DNA of 64,000 nt, taken from Chitinophagaceae bacterium (lineage in GTDB: Bacteria > Bacteroidota > Bacteroidia > Chitinophagales > Chitinophagaceae). Where the stretch lies: positions 868,001 through 932,000 of the forward strand of contig JAMLGU010000001.1 in assembly GCA_023957575.1 (NCBI GenBank), read 5' to 3'. Each line of letters starts with the position of its first letter. Within the stretch, counting starts at the first letter, position 1. The notes under the pieces are model-generated. The model did no database searches. It worked only from the letters and a program-made list of their open reading frames with translations, and was not told the origin of the DNA. This document shows positions 57,643 through 64,000 of the stretch, piece after piece. The position numbers and the translations under genes were made by a program.

Positions 57643-58059
57643 CTAATTGCAATAGTCATCAAAAGCGGCGATCAAATTGGCTGCTATCATTTGGGCAGAC
57701 CGGCCTTCAATATTGTGCCTTTCTACAAAATGAACCAATTTGCCATCTTTAAACAGTGCAATTGAAGGCGAAGACGGAGGGTAGGGCAACAAATGTTCTC
57801 TTACTTTTTGTACCGCTTCTATGTCAAATCCTGCAAAACTGGTAGTCAGTTGGTCAGGTTTTTTGACGGCATTTGCTACGGCCATCAACACACCCGGGCG
57901 GGCAGTACCGGCCGAACATCCACATACAGAATTGATAAACAATAAGTTAGTGCCTCCTTTGGCCAGGCTTTCTTCTACGGCTTCTGGAGTCAGAAGTTCT
58001 TCAAAACCATTATCAGTAAGTTCCTCTTTCATTGGAACAACAATTTCTTTTGGATACAT
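57643..58059 (-). CDS. Bacilliredoxin (BrxA/BrxB, YphP/YqiW family)
   Basis: 138 aa from ATG 58059, starting MYPKEIVVPMKEEL; an upstream in-frame start at 58089 is less likely. Thioredoxin-like fold with the hallmark CGC (Cys46-Gly-Cys48) in NSVCGCSAGTARPG. In Firmicutes these proteins remove bacillithiol from mixed disulfides. Bacteroidota also carry the family, and some make bacillithiol (known in general, not shown here). Confidence 0.9.
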   Translation of the reverse strand: MYPKEIVVPMKEELTDNGFEELLTPEAVEESLAKGGTNLLFINSVCGCSAGTARPGVLMAVANAVKKPDQLTTSFAGFDIEAVQKVREHLLPYPPSSPSIALFKDGKLVHFVERHNIEGRSAQMIAANLIAAFDDYCN

Positions 58060-58181
58060 ATAATTTGCGTTTTGTTTTGTATAAAACACGAAATTAAAGA
58101 AAAAGTTGATGGCTGGCAGATTTGAAAAGATTTAGTTTTTGTATTGCTGAGTGTTGGCGGGCGTTAATTATCAAAATTAAG

Positions 58182-58233
58182 TATTAAATGACAAAATGTC
58201 ATTTAATAATCATGCAGTAGCGACAAAATGGCA
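58182..58233. promoter_or_regulatory. 27-bp palindrome and tandem 13-bp sites upstream of hsp20
   Basis: A perfect palindrome with 12-bp arms and an AAA centre spans 58182-58208. Its core TGACAAAATGTCA (58189-58201) recurs as CGACAAAATGGCA (58221-58233), start to start 32 bp, about three helical turns. They lie 107-158 bp before the hsp20 start, a typical layout for paired activator or repressor sites. The regulator is unknown. Confidence 0.6.
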
Positions 58234-58339
58234 TATTTATTAAAAGAAATATTATTTTATGGCAGTATTTTCGAAATGGAATTGAATTTGATTATTTACC
58301 GATGAAGTTATTTTATTAAATATTTAAAAACAAAAGACT

Positions 58340-58786
58340 ATGACAAACTTAAAATTTAATGTAGTTCCGTTTGAAAGAACTTTATCGAACTTGTTTGATG
58401 ACTTTTTCACTGAAATGCCATCTGTTTTAAAGAAAGATGTTTCTAACACCGGTATGAAAGGATTTGCCCCGGTAAATATTGTTGAGAAAGATAATTTGTA
58501 TCAGGTTGATATCGTGGCTCCCGGATTTGAAAAGACTGATTTCAAAATCAATCTTGACAACAACCTGTTGACCATTTCCGCCGAAAAGAAGGAAGAAGTA
58601 AACGAGGAAACTGAAAAGAATATTAGAAAGGAGTATCATTTTCGTTCTTTCAAAAGAAGTTTTACGCTTGATGAAAAGATAAATCAGGAAAAGATTGACG
58701 CTAAATATGTTAATGGAATCTTAAAGTTGGAGTTAGGTAAAAAGGAAGAAGCAAAAGCAGCGTCAAAAGATATAGTAATACAATAA
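58340..58786 (+). CDS. hsp20: Small heat-shock protein (Hsp20/alpha-crystallin)
   Basis: 148 aa. The alpha-crystallin domain covers about residues 38-140: FAPVNIVEKDNLYQVDIVAP, FKINLDNNLLTISAEKKEE and RSFKRSFTLDEKI, then YVNGILKLELGKKE with the L-x-L strand motif (here G-x-L-x-L-x-L). ATP-independent holdase for unfolding proteins. It has its own regulatory region with a large palindrome and its own terminator, and is thus monocistronic. Confidence 0.95.
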   Translation: MTNLKFNVVPFERTLSNLFDDFFTEMPSVLKKDVSNTGMKGFAPVNIVEKDNLYQVDIVAPGFEKTDFKINLDNNLLTISAEKKEEVNEETEKNIRKEYHFRSFKRSFTLDEKINQEKIDAKYVNGILKLELGKKEEAKAASKDIVIQ

Positions 58787-58827
58787 TAAAGTTTGTTTTT
58801 CTCATAAGCAGTTAGTTTTGGTTTAGA

Positions 58828-58860
58828 GCCCGTTGTTTCTACAATGGGCGATTTTTTTTT
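58828..58860 (+). terminator. hsp20 terminator
   Basis: GCCCGTTGT pairs with ACAATGGGC (one G-U) around TTCT, followed by nine T. Confidence 0.9.
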
Positions 58861-58935
58861 GAAAAGCCCCAATGGAAACCTTTTGATACCAAAATACGTG
58901 GCTAATTCTTTTTTTGAGGTGCTATTATTATCTTT

Positions 58936-59316
58936 ATGGTTATGGGACAAAAGGAAAAACAAGTAGAATCAAATGTATTATTTGAATTAAGCCGAATGAT
59001 GGTACCGCGTGATTTATTAGGCTTTTTTGATATTGCGGAGGTAAAAGAATTCCACAAAGAATGGCAAATTATATTATGGGAAAAGCGGGAGCATGTTCCC
59101 ACAAAGCTTAAAGGGTTTTCAGATGTAGTGTTGGATGGTTTTTGCAATCCGATAACTATACTCAGCCATGGATTTTCCACTAAGCCGGTCTATCTGGTAA
59201 TGAAACGAAGGCGTTGGAAACGCTCCGGTACAGATGAGCATTTTAGCAACGAGTATGTGATTACCGAGGATTCGGCCAAATTAACTCCTGACATGGCGGG
59301 CTTTTTAAAAATATAG
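58936..59316 (+). CDS. IS transposase, N-terminal ORF
   Basis: 126 aa starting 11 bp inside the left inverted repeat. It contains the DNA-binding part of the transposase (LSHGFSTKPVYLVMKRRRWK and TEDSAKLTPDMAGFLKI). It stops at TAG 59314-59316; the second ORF continues in the +1 frame, which is open from 59309, so the two overlap by only a few bases. Either a +1 frameshift joins them or they are made separately. Confidence 0.85.
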   Translation: MVMGQKEKQVESNVLFELSRMMVPRDLLGFFDIAEVKEFHKEWQIILWEKREHVPTKLKGFSDVVLDGFCNPITILSHGFSTKPVYLVMKRRRWKRSGTDEHFSNEYVITEDSAKLTPDMAGFLKI

Positions 59317-59347
59317 AATAGAGCAACACCCTGTAAACATAAGTTTT

Positions 59348-60328
59348 GTGGCTTATATGTTTGGCCTAAAGCCCAAAACGGTACATTATTGGTACAAAGA
59401 AGAGATAAGCGATTACCGAAAAGATATTGCAGCCGGAAAGTGGGGAGAAAAAAAGATACAAGTAATAGACAAGACCAGTGGGGAGGTAACAAAAGAAAAA
59501 CCGGTACCCATAGCAAAAGCAGAAAATTTTGGCAGCCACATGACCATTGATGAAAAGCAAATAGGCAAAAAAATGTATACCATTATGACCAATGCCCAAT
59601 CAGGGAAAATAGCTTTACTGGCACAAACCATGAAGCCGGAAGAACTCAAACAAGTAATGGAACACTACCTGCCGCACGTGTTGGAAGATGTAAAATCGGT
59701 CAGCTGTGACATGAGTCCTTCCTATAAAAAACTATGCAAAGACATTTTTCCCAATACACAGTTAGTGATAGACAAGTTCCATGTCATCAAGCATCTCTTA
59801 GATGCGCTGCAACAGGTACGCAAACAACTCAAAACCCAATATATTAATCAAGAAACAATTCTTGTAAAATCTGACACGGATGAACAACAAACACACTGGA
59901 GCTATATTGAACTATTGGAGCGCAGCCGCTATATTCTTTTCAAAATGCAAGATGAATGGGAGGAAGATGAACTGGAAATCATGCAACAACTATTTTACCG
60001 TTTCCCAATATTAGAAACAGCCTACCGGCTCACTCAAAAGCTGAGGTTGTGGTATCAGGGAAAAAACATCGGCAAATCAATGGACAAAATAGAACAAGAA
60101 CTTTACAACTGGTGCGATGAAGTCAATCAATCAAAAATAGCAGCTTTCAGAGGAGTAAGAAAAATGATAGAAAAACATCAGGATGATATTGTCAACTATT
60201 TTAAAGAAGGACAAACCAATGCCAAAGCCGAAAATATGAATGGAAAAATCCAACGATTCTTAGCAAATAATTTTGGCATCAAAGACCGTGATTTTTTTAT
60301 GTATCGAATAGCAGGCTATTTTGCATAG
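59348..60328 (+). CDS. IS transposase, catalytic ORF (DDE_Tnp_ISL3)
   Basis: 326 aa from GTG 59348 (ATG at 59357 also possible). RNase-H-like DDE transposase: first Asp in HMTIDEKQIG, second in SVSCDMSPSYKKL, followed by LVIDKFHVIKHLLDALQQVR, and the Glu in NAKAENMNGKIQRF. These are the landmarks of the ISL3 transposase family. Helix-turn-helix-like sequence (SFVAYMFGLKPKTVHYWY) begins before the GTG, which hints that the native protein includes upstream codons. Its last codons lie in the right inverted repeat. Confidence 0.9.
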   Translation: MAYMFGLKPKTVHYWYKEEISDYRKDIAAGKWGEKKIQVIDKTSGEVTKEKPVPIAKAENFGSHMTIDEKQIGKKMYTIMTNAQSGKIALLAQTMKPEELKQVMEHYLPHVLEDVKSVSCDMSPSYKKLCKDIFPNTQLVIDKFHVIKHLLDALQQVRKQLKTQYINQETILVKSDTDEQQTHWSYIELLERSRYILFKMQDEWEEDELEIMQQLFYRFPILETAYRLTQKLRLWYQGKNIGKSMDKIEQELYNWCDEVNQSKIAAFRGVRKMIEKHQDDIVNYFKEGQTNAKAENMNGKIQRFLANNFGIKDRDFFMYRIAGYFA

Positions 60329-60395
60329 CACCTCAAAAAAAGAATTAGCCAAATACGTCTATTGCAGAAATTTGTTCTATTTTTACAGCTTGATT

Positions 60396-61688
60396 ATGAT
60401 GAAACGTTTATTTATAATAATAGTAATTGTTTTTTGTGCGAGTGTAACGGTCTTTGGGCAGGGTATAGATACGATAAGTCCTAAAAAAAAGGATACTGTA
60501 GAAATAAAAAAAATTATAGCTCCTGCTCCTGTTTATTATGATACCGCACTGAGAATCATTAACTTAAGCCCTTTTTTCTCTATTCATGTTGATTCAAACT
60601 TTAGTTATCAACTTAGAATTAATAAAAATCCGAAAAATTATTATTGGTATATTAAAAATTCTCCGGCAGGTTTGAAAATTGATAAAGACAATGGAATGCT
60701 TAGTTTCAAATCCAGCAAATCATTATTTTTATCCGGCAGGTTGAAGTATGATGAGGAATATCCTGTGCAAATAGGTGTTCAGAACCTTTCGAACCAATAT
60801 GACAAAGTGGATACTTCTTTTTTGATTACATTTTATAACACCGATGTAATATTGCCGCGCATTAAACCAAGCGTGGTAAGCCCGGTTATTGTAGAAGAAG
60901 GTAATAAACTGAGTTTCAATGTGATGTGCGAAAATGGCAATTTTCAGATTGATAAAATTTTGTTTTCGAGCAACATTACACTTAGCAATTACAAATTACC
61001 AAAGGAATGTGATGATCGTTTTGAATGGACGCCACCTTATGATTTTGTGAACGATAAAGATAAGGACAAGCAAAAGACGGTAGATTTGTACTTTGTTGGA
61101 ACTTCAAAATTTAATTTTTCGGACACAGCGATTGTAAGAGTAATTGTAAAAGATGCAATGGACTACGATATTGCTACCCGGGACTATGTTGATGCAGTTT
61201 CTGAAATGAAAACCTGGATTTTACAATTGAAATATACCTTTCTTCAATTGGACAGAAAGATAAGAAAAACCAAGTCCTATCGAACTTCTTTCGATGTAGC
61301 CACAGGAACTGCCGGAGTTACCAGCACTATTCTTTCTACAAGAGATAATCCAAGCGCCAAAAACACCGGAAAAGTATTGCCAAGTGTAAGTGTGGCATTA
61401 GTACCCATAAAGGAAGCAGCTGCACCCAATAAAACTGTAGATCAGAATCAGGCTACACTCGTGCGCTCTACAATTAAAAGATTGGAGTACATGATTACCG
61501 ATAATAAACTGTCGGGCGAAAGAGACCCTCAAATATTGGCAAAAACCGAAATGCTGAAAAAGGAACTGCGACAAAGCAAAAATCAACTGGCTGATGTACC
61601 TACAGAAATTTCGGAAAGCATGAGTGAAAAGCAATTGAATAATTACTTTGACAGTCCGAGAGTACAGCGAAAATACCGGATGAAGTAA
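60396..61688 (+). CDS. Secreted protein of unknown function
   Basis: 430 aa from ATG 60396 (or 60399). Signal peptide MMKRLFIIIVIVFCASVTVF, mature N-terminus near QGIDTISPK. The middle consists of beta-rich stretches of Ig/cadherin-like character (LRINKNPKNYYWYIKNSPAG, EEGNKLSFNVMCENG). The C-terminal third is helical and basic with a Leu-rich segment (TWILQLKYTFLQLDRKIRK). No family recognised. The ISL3-type element has inserted just upstream, so its native promoter may be altered. Confidence 0.7.
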   Translation: MMKRLFIIIVIVFCASVTVFGQGIDTISPKKKDTVEIKKIIAPAPVYYDTALRIINLSPFFSIHVDSNFSYQLRINKNPKNYYWYIKNSPAGLKIDKDNGMLSFKSSKSLFLSGRLKYDEEYPVQIGVQNLSNQYDKVDTSFLITFYNTDVILPRIKPSVVSPVIVEEGNKLSFNVMCENGNFQIDKILFSSNITLSNYKLPKECDDRFEWTPPYDFVNDKDKDKQKTVDLYFVGTSKFNFSDTAIVRVIVKDAMDYDIATRDYVDAVSEMKTWILQLKYTFLQLDRKIRKTKSYRTSFDVATGTAGVTSTILSTRDNPSAKNTGKVLPSVSVALVPIKEAAAPNKTVDQNQATLVRSTIKRLEYMITDNKLSGERDPQILAKTEMLKKELRQSKNQLADVPTEISESMSEKQLNNYFDSPRVQRKYRMK

Positions 61689-61713
61689 GAAAACTTAAGA
61701 AATATTGCCCTGT

Positions 61714-61875
61714 TTACTTTATATATGTAAGCAAGGTTATAGTAGATTTCTTTTCAATAGTAGGCTTTTGCGCAGTCTTCGTGTTTTGCTGATTGCTCAA
61801 AAAAATGGCTACAATTGCGATATAAGAAAAAATTACAATCAGTGTTTTTAATCCGGAAATTAATCTCGTTCTCAT
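61714..61875 (-). CDS. Small single-pass membrane peptide, 53 aa
   Basis: ATG at 61875. Basic N-terminus MRTRLISGLK, one TM (TLIVIFSYIAIVAIFL) and a polar Lys/Thr tail. It looks like a real small membrane protein: positive-inside N-terminus, a 16-20 residue TM and a clean stop, in an otherwise empty 531-bp gap. No promoter consensus found upstream. Function unknown. Confidence 0.45.
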   Translation of the reverse strand: MRTRLISGLKTLIVIFSYIAIVAIFLSNQQNTKTAQKPTIEKKSTITLLTYIK

Positions 61876-62219
61876 GAGGTAATCATTTGTTATTATTTAA
61901 ATATCATAGTTTTGAATTAGAACAAATCCGGCAATTTATGAAACAATAATATTCTTTCCAAATTGCCAAAACTGGTCTAAATAGTACGAACTGCAAAGCA
62001 AATGTATTAACTTTTGTTTAAAAGATTAGAAAAATTATAAAAAAAGTGTTCGTTTTCAATACTATACGATCGGGGAAATGGAAAAATTCTTGGTTTGTTT
62101 AAATAATAATTTGCCTGTATTTAAAAAATGAAGGTTTTTTTGCCTTAAAAATATGCAGAATTAATATTAGTTGTTAGGTTTATAAAGACAAATAATATCT
62201 TTGAAAATAATTATTTATT
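61876..62219. promoter_or_regulatory. Gap before the RsmI-like gene with a -7 box
   Basis: 344 bp of A/T-rich DNA without a gene. TATCTTTG (62196-62203, full -7 consensus) with TTG at 62171-62173 (22 bp) lies just before the GTG at 62220, giving a very short leader. Nothing else seen. Confidence 0.5.
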
Positions 62220-62924
62220 GTGGCTGATGTTTCGCAAATTTATCTGATTCCTACTGTTCTTCATGAAGAAGGGCTTCAAGTATTACCTGCCTATATACTG
62301 GAAGCAATCGAAAAGTGTGAGGCGTTTTTTGTAGAAAACGAACGCTCCGCAAGGCGGTTTCTTAAGCAATTGAAAAGGGAGATTGTTATTGATAACTATG
62401 AATGGGTAACAATCGGAAAGGCAGAAGGAGCTGTTCAGGCAACATTTAAGAAAAAGGTTGAAGAAGGGAAAATAATAGGAATTGTAAGTGAGGCCGGATG
62501 CCCCGGAGTGGCCGATCCCGGGCAACTATTGATAAAAACAGCCCAGGAGCTCGATGTGAAAATTAATCCTTTAGTAGGGCCAAGCTCCATATTACTGGCA
62601 TTGATGGCCAGTGGTATGAATGGGCAAAATTTTAGCTTTCATGGGTATCTTCCTATTGATGAAGGCCAGAGGATGAAGGCGCTTAAAGAATTGGAAACTG
62701 TATCTGCAAAAACAGGATTCACACAAATATTTATTGAAACACCTTACAGAAACAATCAAATGATACAAACAATTTTGAAAACCTGCTCCCCCCGCACAAG
62801 ATTATGTATTGCAGTGGATATTACCGGCAGTAGTGAAAGTATCAAAACAAAAACAATTGCTCAATGGAAAAATCTTTCAATTGACATTCACAAAAAACCG
62901 GCAATATTTTTACTGAACAGATAA
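62220..62924 (+). CDS. RsmI-like SAM-dependent methyltransferase (tetrapyrrole methylase fold)
   Basis: 234 aa from GTG 62220. Tetrapyrrole-methylase fold: N-terminal IYLIPTVLHE, GIVSEAGCPGVADPG (SAM loop) and LVGPSSILLALMASGMNGQN. RsmI 2'-O-methylates C1402 of 16S rRNA; this protein is shorter (RsmI about 280 aa) and lacks the C-terminal RsmI tail, so it may be a paralogue with another target. Its end overlaps the convergent neighbour by 15 bp. Confidence 0.85.
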   Translation: MADVSQIYLIPTVLHEEGLQVLPAYILEAIEKCEAFFVENERSARRFLKQLKREIVIDNYEWVTIGKAEGAVQATFKKKVEEGKIIGIVSEAGCPGVADPGQLLIKTAQELDVKINPLVGPSSILLALMASGMNGQNFSFHGYLPIDEGQRMKALKELETVSAKTGFTQIFIETPYRNNQMIQTILKTCSPRTRLCIAVDITGSSESIKTKTIAQWKNLSIDIHKKPAIFLLNR

Positions 62925-63368
62925 AGGAACTGGCGGGGACGGTTGAGCATCTTTCATTGAAATAATGCTGTCCACAATATATCGGGTATTTCCTCTCCAG
63001 GGCAACACGCCATTATATTCCTTATAATGCAAGTCAAAACGCTTGCCGGAGTTCATTTTTAGCACATCAAAAACCTTCTTGTCTTTTATCGAAAATTCAA
63101 ACTCATTTGATTGCATACCGCCTCCAACCGCGCCGCGTATCCCTTCCTGAATTAATTTTCCCTCAAAAGTTTTAAAAATCTGCCCTTTTTCAACTGCAAA
63201 GTTGAGGTACCCCGACTTTACGCCATCTGAAGTATAAGGATAATAGAATTTCCAATAAATATACCCTCCGCCGGCAAGAATCAATAAAAGGAAAAAGAGG
63301 AAAAAGTATTTTAAGCAACCCGATTTCTTTTTGGTTTTGATTTGGCCTGTTGTTAAATCTGAATTCAT
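62910..63368 (-). CDS. Membrane-anchored protein of unknown function
   Basis: 152 aa. Basic N-terminus (TKKKSGCLKY), one TM (about 21-41, FFLFFLLLILAGGGYIYWKF) and an extracytoplasmic domain with GVKSGYLNFAVEKGQIFKTF and FDLHYKEYNGVLPWRGNTRY. The pattern is that of a small conserved Bacteroidota protein; I cannot name a function. It ends in a Pro-rich tail and overlaps the convergent methyltransferase gene. Confidence 0.75.
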   Translation of the reverse strand: MNSDLTTGQIKTKKKSGCLKYFFLFFLLLILAGGGYIYWKFYYPYTSDGVKSGYLNFAVEKGQIFKTFEGKLIQEGIRGAVGGGMQSNEFEFSIKDKKVFDVLKMNSGKRFDLHYKEYNGVLPWRGNTRYIVDSIISMKDAQPSPPVPLSVQ

Positions 63369-63419
63369 AAGATAAATTTTTAAAATCTAAATTTAGTATT
63401 TCTTTATTGATTATTACAC

Positions 63420-63427
63420 TATTTTTG
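63420..63427 (+). promoter_or_regulatory. Candidate -7 box for the leader ORF / GNAT transcript
   Basis: TATTTTTG, full match to TAnnTTTG, 28 bp before the leader ORF. No TTG at standard spacing. Confidence 0.35.
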
Positions 63428-63454
63428 CACGTCTAAATTACAATTTGTTTTGAA

Positions 63455-63580
63455 ATGAATCGTTTTTTAACACATACAAAACATTATCATTTTTACCGAT
63501 GTACTGTCTCGGGAGTATATGCAGTAGGGTTTGACGTGTTTGTATCTGCACCAAGACCCTATTGTAATACGAAAAGCTGA
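63455..63580 (+). CDS. Possible 41-aa leader peptide
   Basis: ATG 63455 to TGA 63578-63580. The peptide starts MNRFLTHTKHYHFYRC and ends SAPRPYCNTKS, with clustered His/Tyr/Arg and two Cys. It is far better than random A/T-rich sequence would give, is followed directly by a stable hairpin that includes its stop codon, and precedes the GNAT gene by about 100 bp. This is the layout of a regulatory leader ORF. Translation is not proven. Confidence 0.45.
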   Translation: MNRFLTHTKHYHFYRCTVSGVYAVGFDVFVSAPRPYCNTKS

Positions 63581-63612
63581 CAGGCCTTACCCCTGACCTT
63601 GGTACCTGTCAG
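63577..63612 (+). promoter_or_regulatory. Hairpin in the leader of the GNAT gene
   Basis: CTGACAGG (63577-63584) and CCTGTCAG (63605-63612) form a perfect 8-bp stem. Inside it TACC (63588-63591) pairs with GGTA (63601-63604). There is no T-tract, so it is not a simple terminator. The leader ORF stop lies in its left arm. Confidence 0.6.
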
Positions 63613-63681
63613 TGAAAAACTCCCCAAATAAACTTTTCCAGGATTGGTCCCCATTATTCAATATTAAAATGTTGCAGCAGA

Positions 63682-64000
63682 GTGGATTTAAAAGATATTA
63701 TAGTTAGAAAAGCAGAGCCGGACGATAAAAAATATTCTAAAACAATAACCGATGAAATGGAATCATCGGCCAAAGCAAGAGGAACCGGTATTGCCAAGCG
63801 CAGTCCTGATTATATAGAGAAAAAAATAGATGAAGAAAAAGCAGTAATTGCGCTTACAAAAGATGGGAAATGGGTGGGTTTTTGTTATATTGAAACATGG
63901 ACACATAACGAATATGTAGCAAACTCGGGTCTTATTGTGGCTCCGGAATATAGAAAAAGTGGTGTGGCACGAAAAATTAAACAAACTATTTTTCAATTGA
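63682..64000 (+). CDS. GNAT-family N-acetyltransferase, 3'-truncated by the window edge
   Basis: First 106 codons from GTG 63682 (DLKDIIVRKAEPDD follows). It contains ESSAKARGTGIAKRSPDYI, WVGFCYIETWTH and the acetyl-CoA-binding start LIVAPEYRKSGVARKIK (motif A, R/Q-x-x-G-x-A type). It closely resembles the GNAT protein that heads arginine biosynthesis clusters in many Bacteroidota, proposed to act as N-acylglutamate synthase; this link is from memory and the downstream genes are out of view. Confidence 0.8.
   Translation, partial: MDLKDIIVRKAEPDDKKYSKTITDEMESSAKARGTGIAKRSPDYIEKKIDEEKAVIALTKDGKWVGFCYIETWTHNEYVANSGLIVAPEYRKSGVARKIKQTIFQL

Larger units (their letters stand above)
58900..60350 (+). 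mobile_element. Complete ISL3-type insertion sequence (ISAon1-like), 1451 bp
   Basis: Perfect 26-bp terminal inverted repeats at 58900-58925 and 60325-60350, starting GGCTAATTC and ending GAATTAGCC. An 8-bp target duplication AAATACGT flanks it (58892-58899 and 60351-60358). Two ORFs encode the transposase. Eight-bp duplications and the DDE domain type fit the ISL3 group; the ISAon1 name rests on memory of the two-ORF layout. It sits between the hsp20 terminator and a secreted-protein gene whose start codon is 46 bp past the right end. Perfect repeats suggest a recent insertion. Confidence 0.93.

Noticed and set aside
58259..58275. Firm sigma-54 promoter call before hsp20
   Set aside because: The -24 element TGGCA is good, but the -12 element reads TTCGA rather than TTGC; kept only as a weak hint in a finding.
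59301..59312. T-TTA-AAA heptamer as a -1 frameshift site in the IS
   Set aside because: The heptamer fits a -1 slip, but the catalytic ORF lies in the +1 frame relative to ORF1, so a -1 shift would not reach it.
63520..63561. H-type pseudoknot in the leader ORF
   Set aside because: The two stems abut with no first loop, which is sterically unfavourable; treated as mutually exclusive pairings instead.
1..64000. tRNA, rRNA or CRISPR array
   Set aside because: No cloverleaf-like T-loop signature, rRNA sequence or regularly spaced repeat series was noticed on either strand by reading; a tRNAscan/CRISPR search was not possible.

Overview
The window is one contig segment from a member of the Bacteroidota, most likely Chitinophagaceae or a close relative (family level is inference). 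The signs are AT-rich DNA, promoters of the Bacteroidota type (TTG, about 19-22 bp, TAnnTTTG), a short primary sigma factor without region 1.1, an ExbB-ExbD-ExbD-TonB cluster, a fused cobalamin mutase IcmF, a single-chain PurL and a NuoG that lacks its molybdopterin domain. I saw no tRNA, rRNA or CRISPR array.

Layout. 1-1020 is the 3' part of a TPR protein. 1127-15584 is a complete 14-subunit respiratory complex I operon (nuoA-N). It is interrupted between nuoE and nuoF by an MNT nucleotidyltransferase antitoxin gene and a wrecked HEPN toxin gene. 15631-20307 holds a MacB/FtsX-type permease and the ExbB/ExbD/ExbD/TonB energy-transduction cluster, closed by a terminator shared with the convergent dnaE (20382-24056). 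24352-28296 carries an NlpC/P60 peptidase, a flippase and an M1 aminopeptidase. 28579-29829 is a decay zone: a broken AAA ATPase gene and about 600 bp without genes.

29830-35118 carries an acidic protein, purA, spoT and a glycosyltransferase. An IS200/IS605-type element at about 35273-35867 sits at the 5' end of a secreted-protein gene, and that reading frame now starts inside the IS. 37182-38787 is a glycosyltransferase/FkbM methyltransferase pair. 38834-47133 holds purL, icmF and guaC. With purA, this gives three purine genes in the window.

47161-54184 is a seven-gene leftward multidrug-type efflux operon: TetR, TolC, membrane fusion lipoprotein, two ATPases and two ABC-2 permeases. 54270-58786 has a fructosamine-kinase-like gene, the primary sigma factor, lgt, a bacilliredoxin and hsp20. 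A complete ISL3-type element with perfect 26-bp inverted repeats and an 8-bp target duplication (58900-60350) follows. The end holds a secreted protein, a 53-aa membrane peptide, an RsmI-like methyltransferase and, at the right edge, a truncated GNAT gene preceded by a 41-codon ORF and a hairpin that look like a leader/attenuator region.

The most interesting leads are regulatory: the leader ORF before the GNAT gene, a tandem pair of 13-bp sites with a 27-bp palindrome upstream of hsp20, an inverted repeat over the predicted start of the primary sigma factor transcript, and a dyad upstream of the NlpC/P60 gene. The decayed HEPN-MNT module inside the complex I operon is also notable. I did not find a clearly new multi-gene system.
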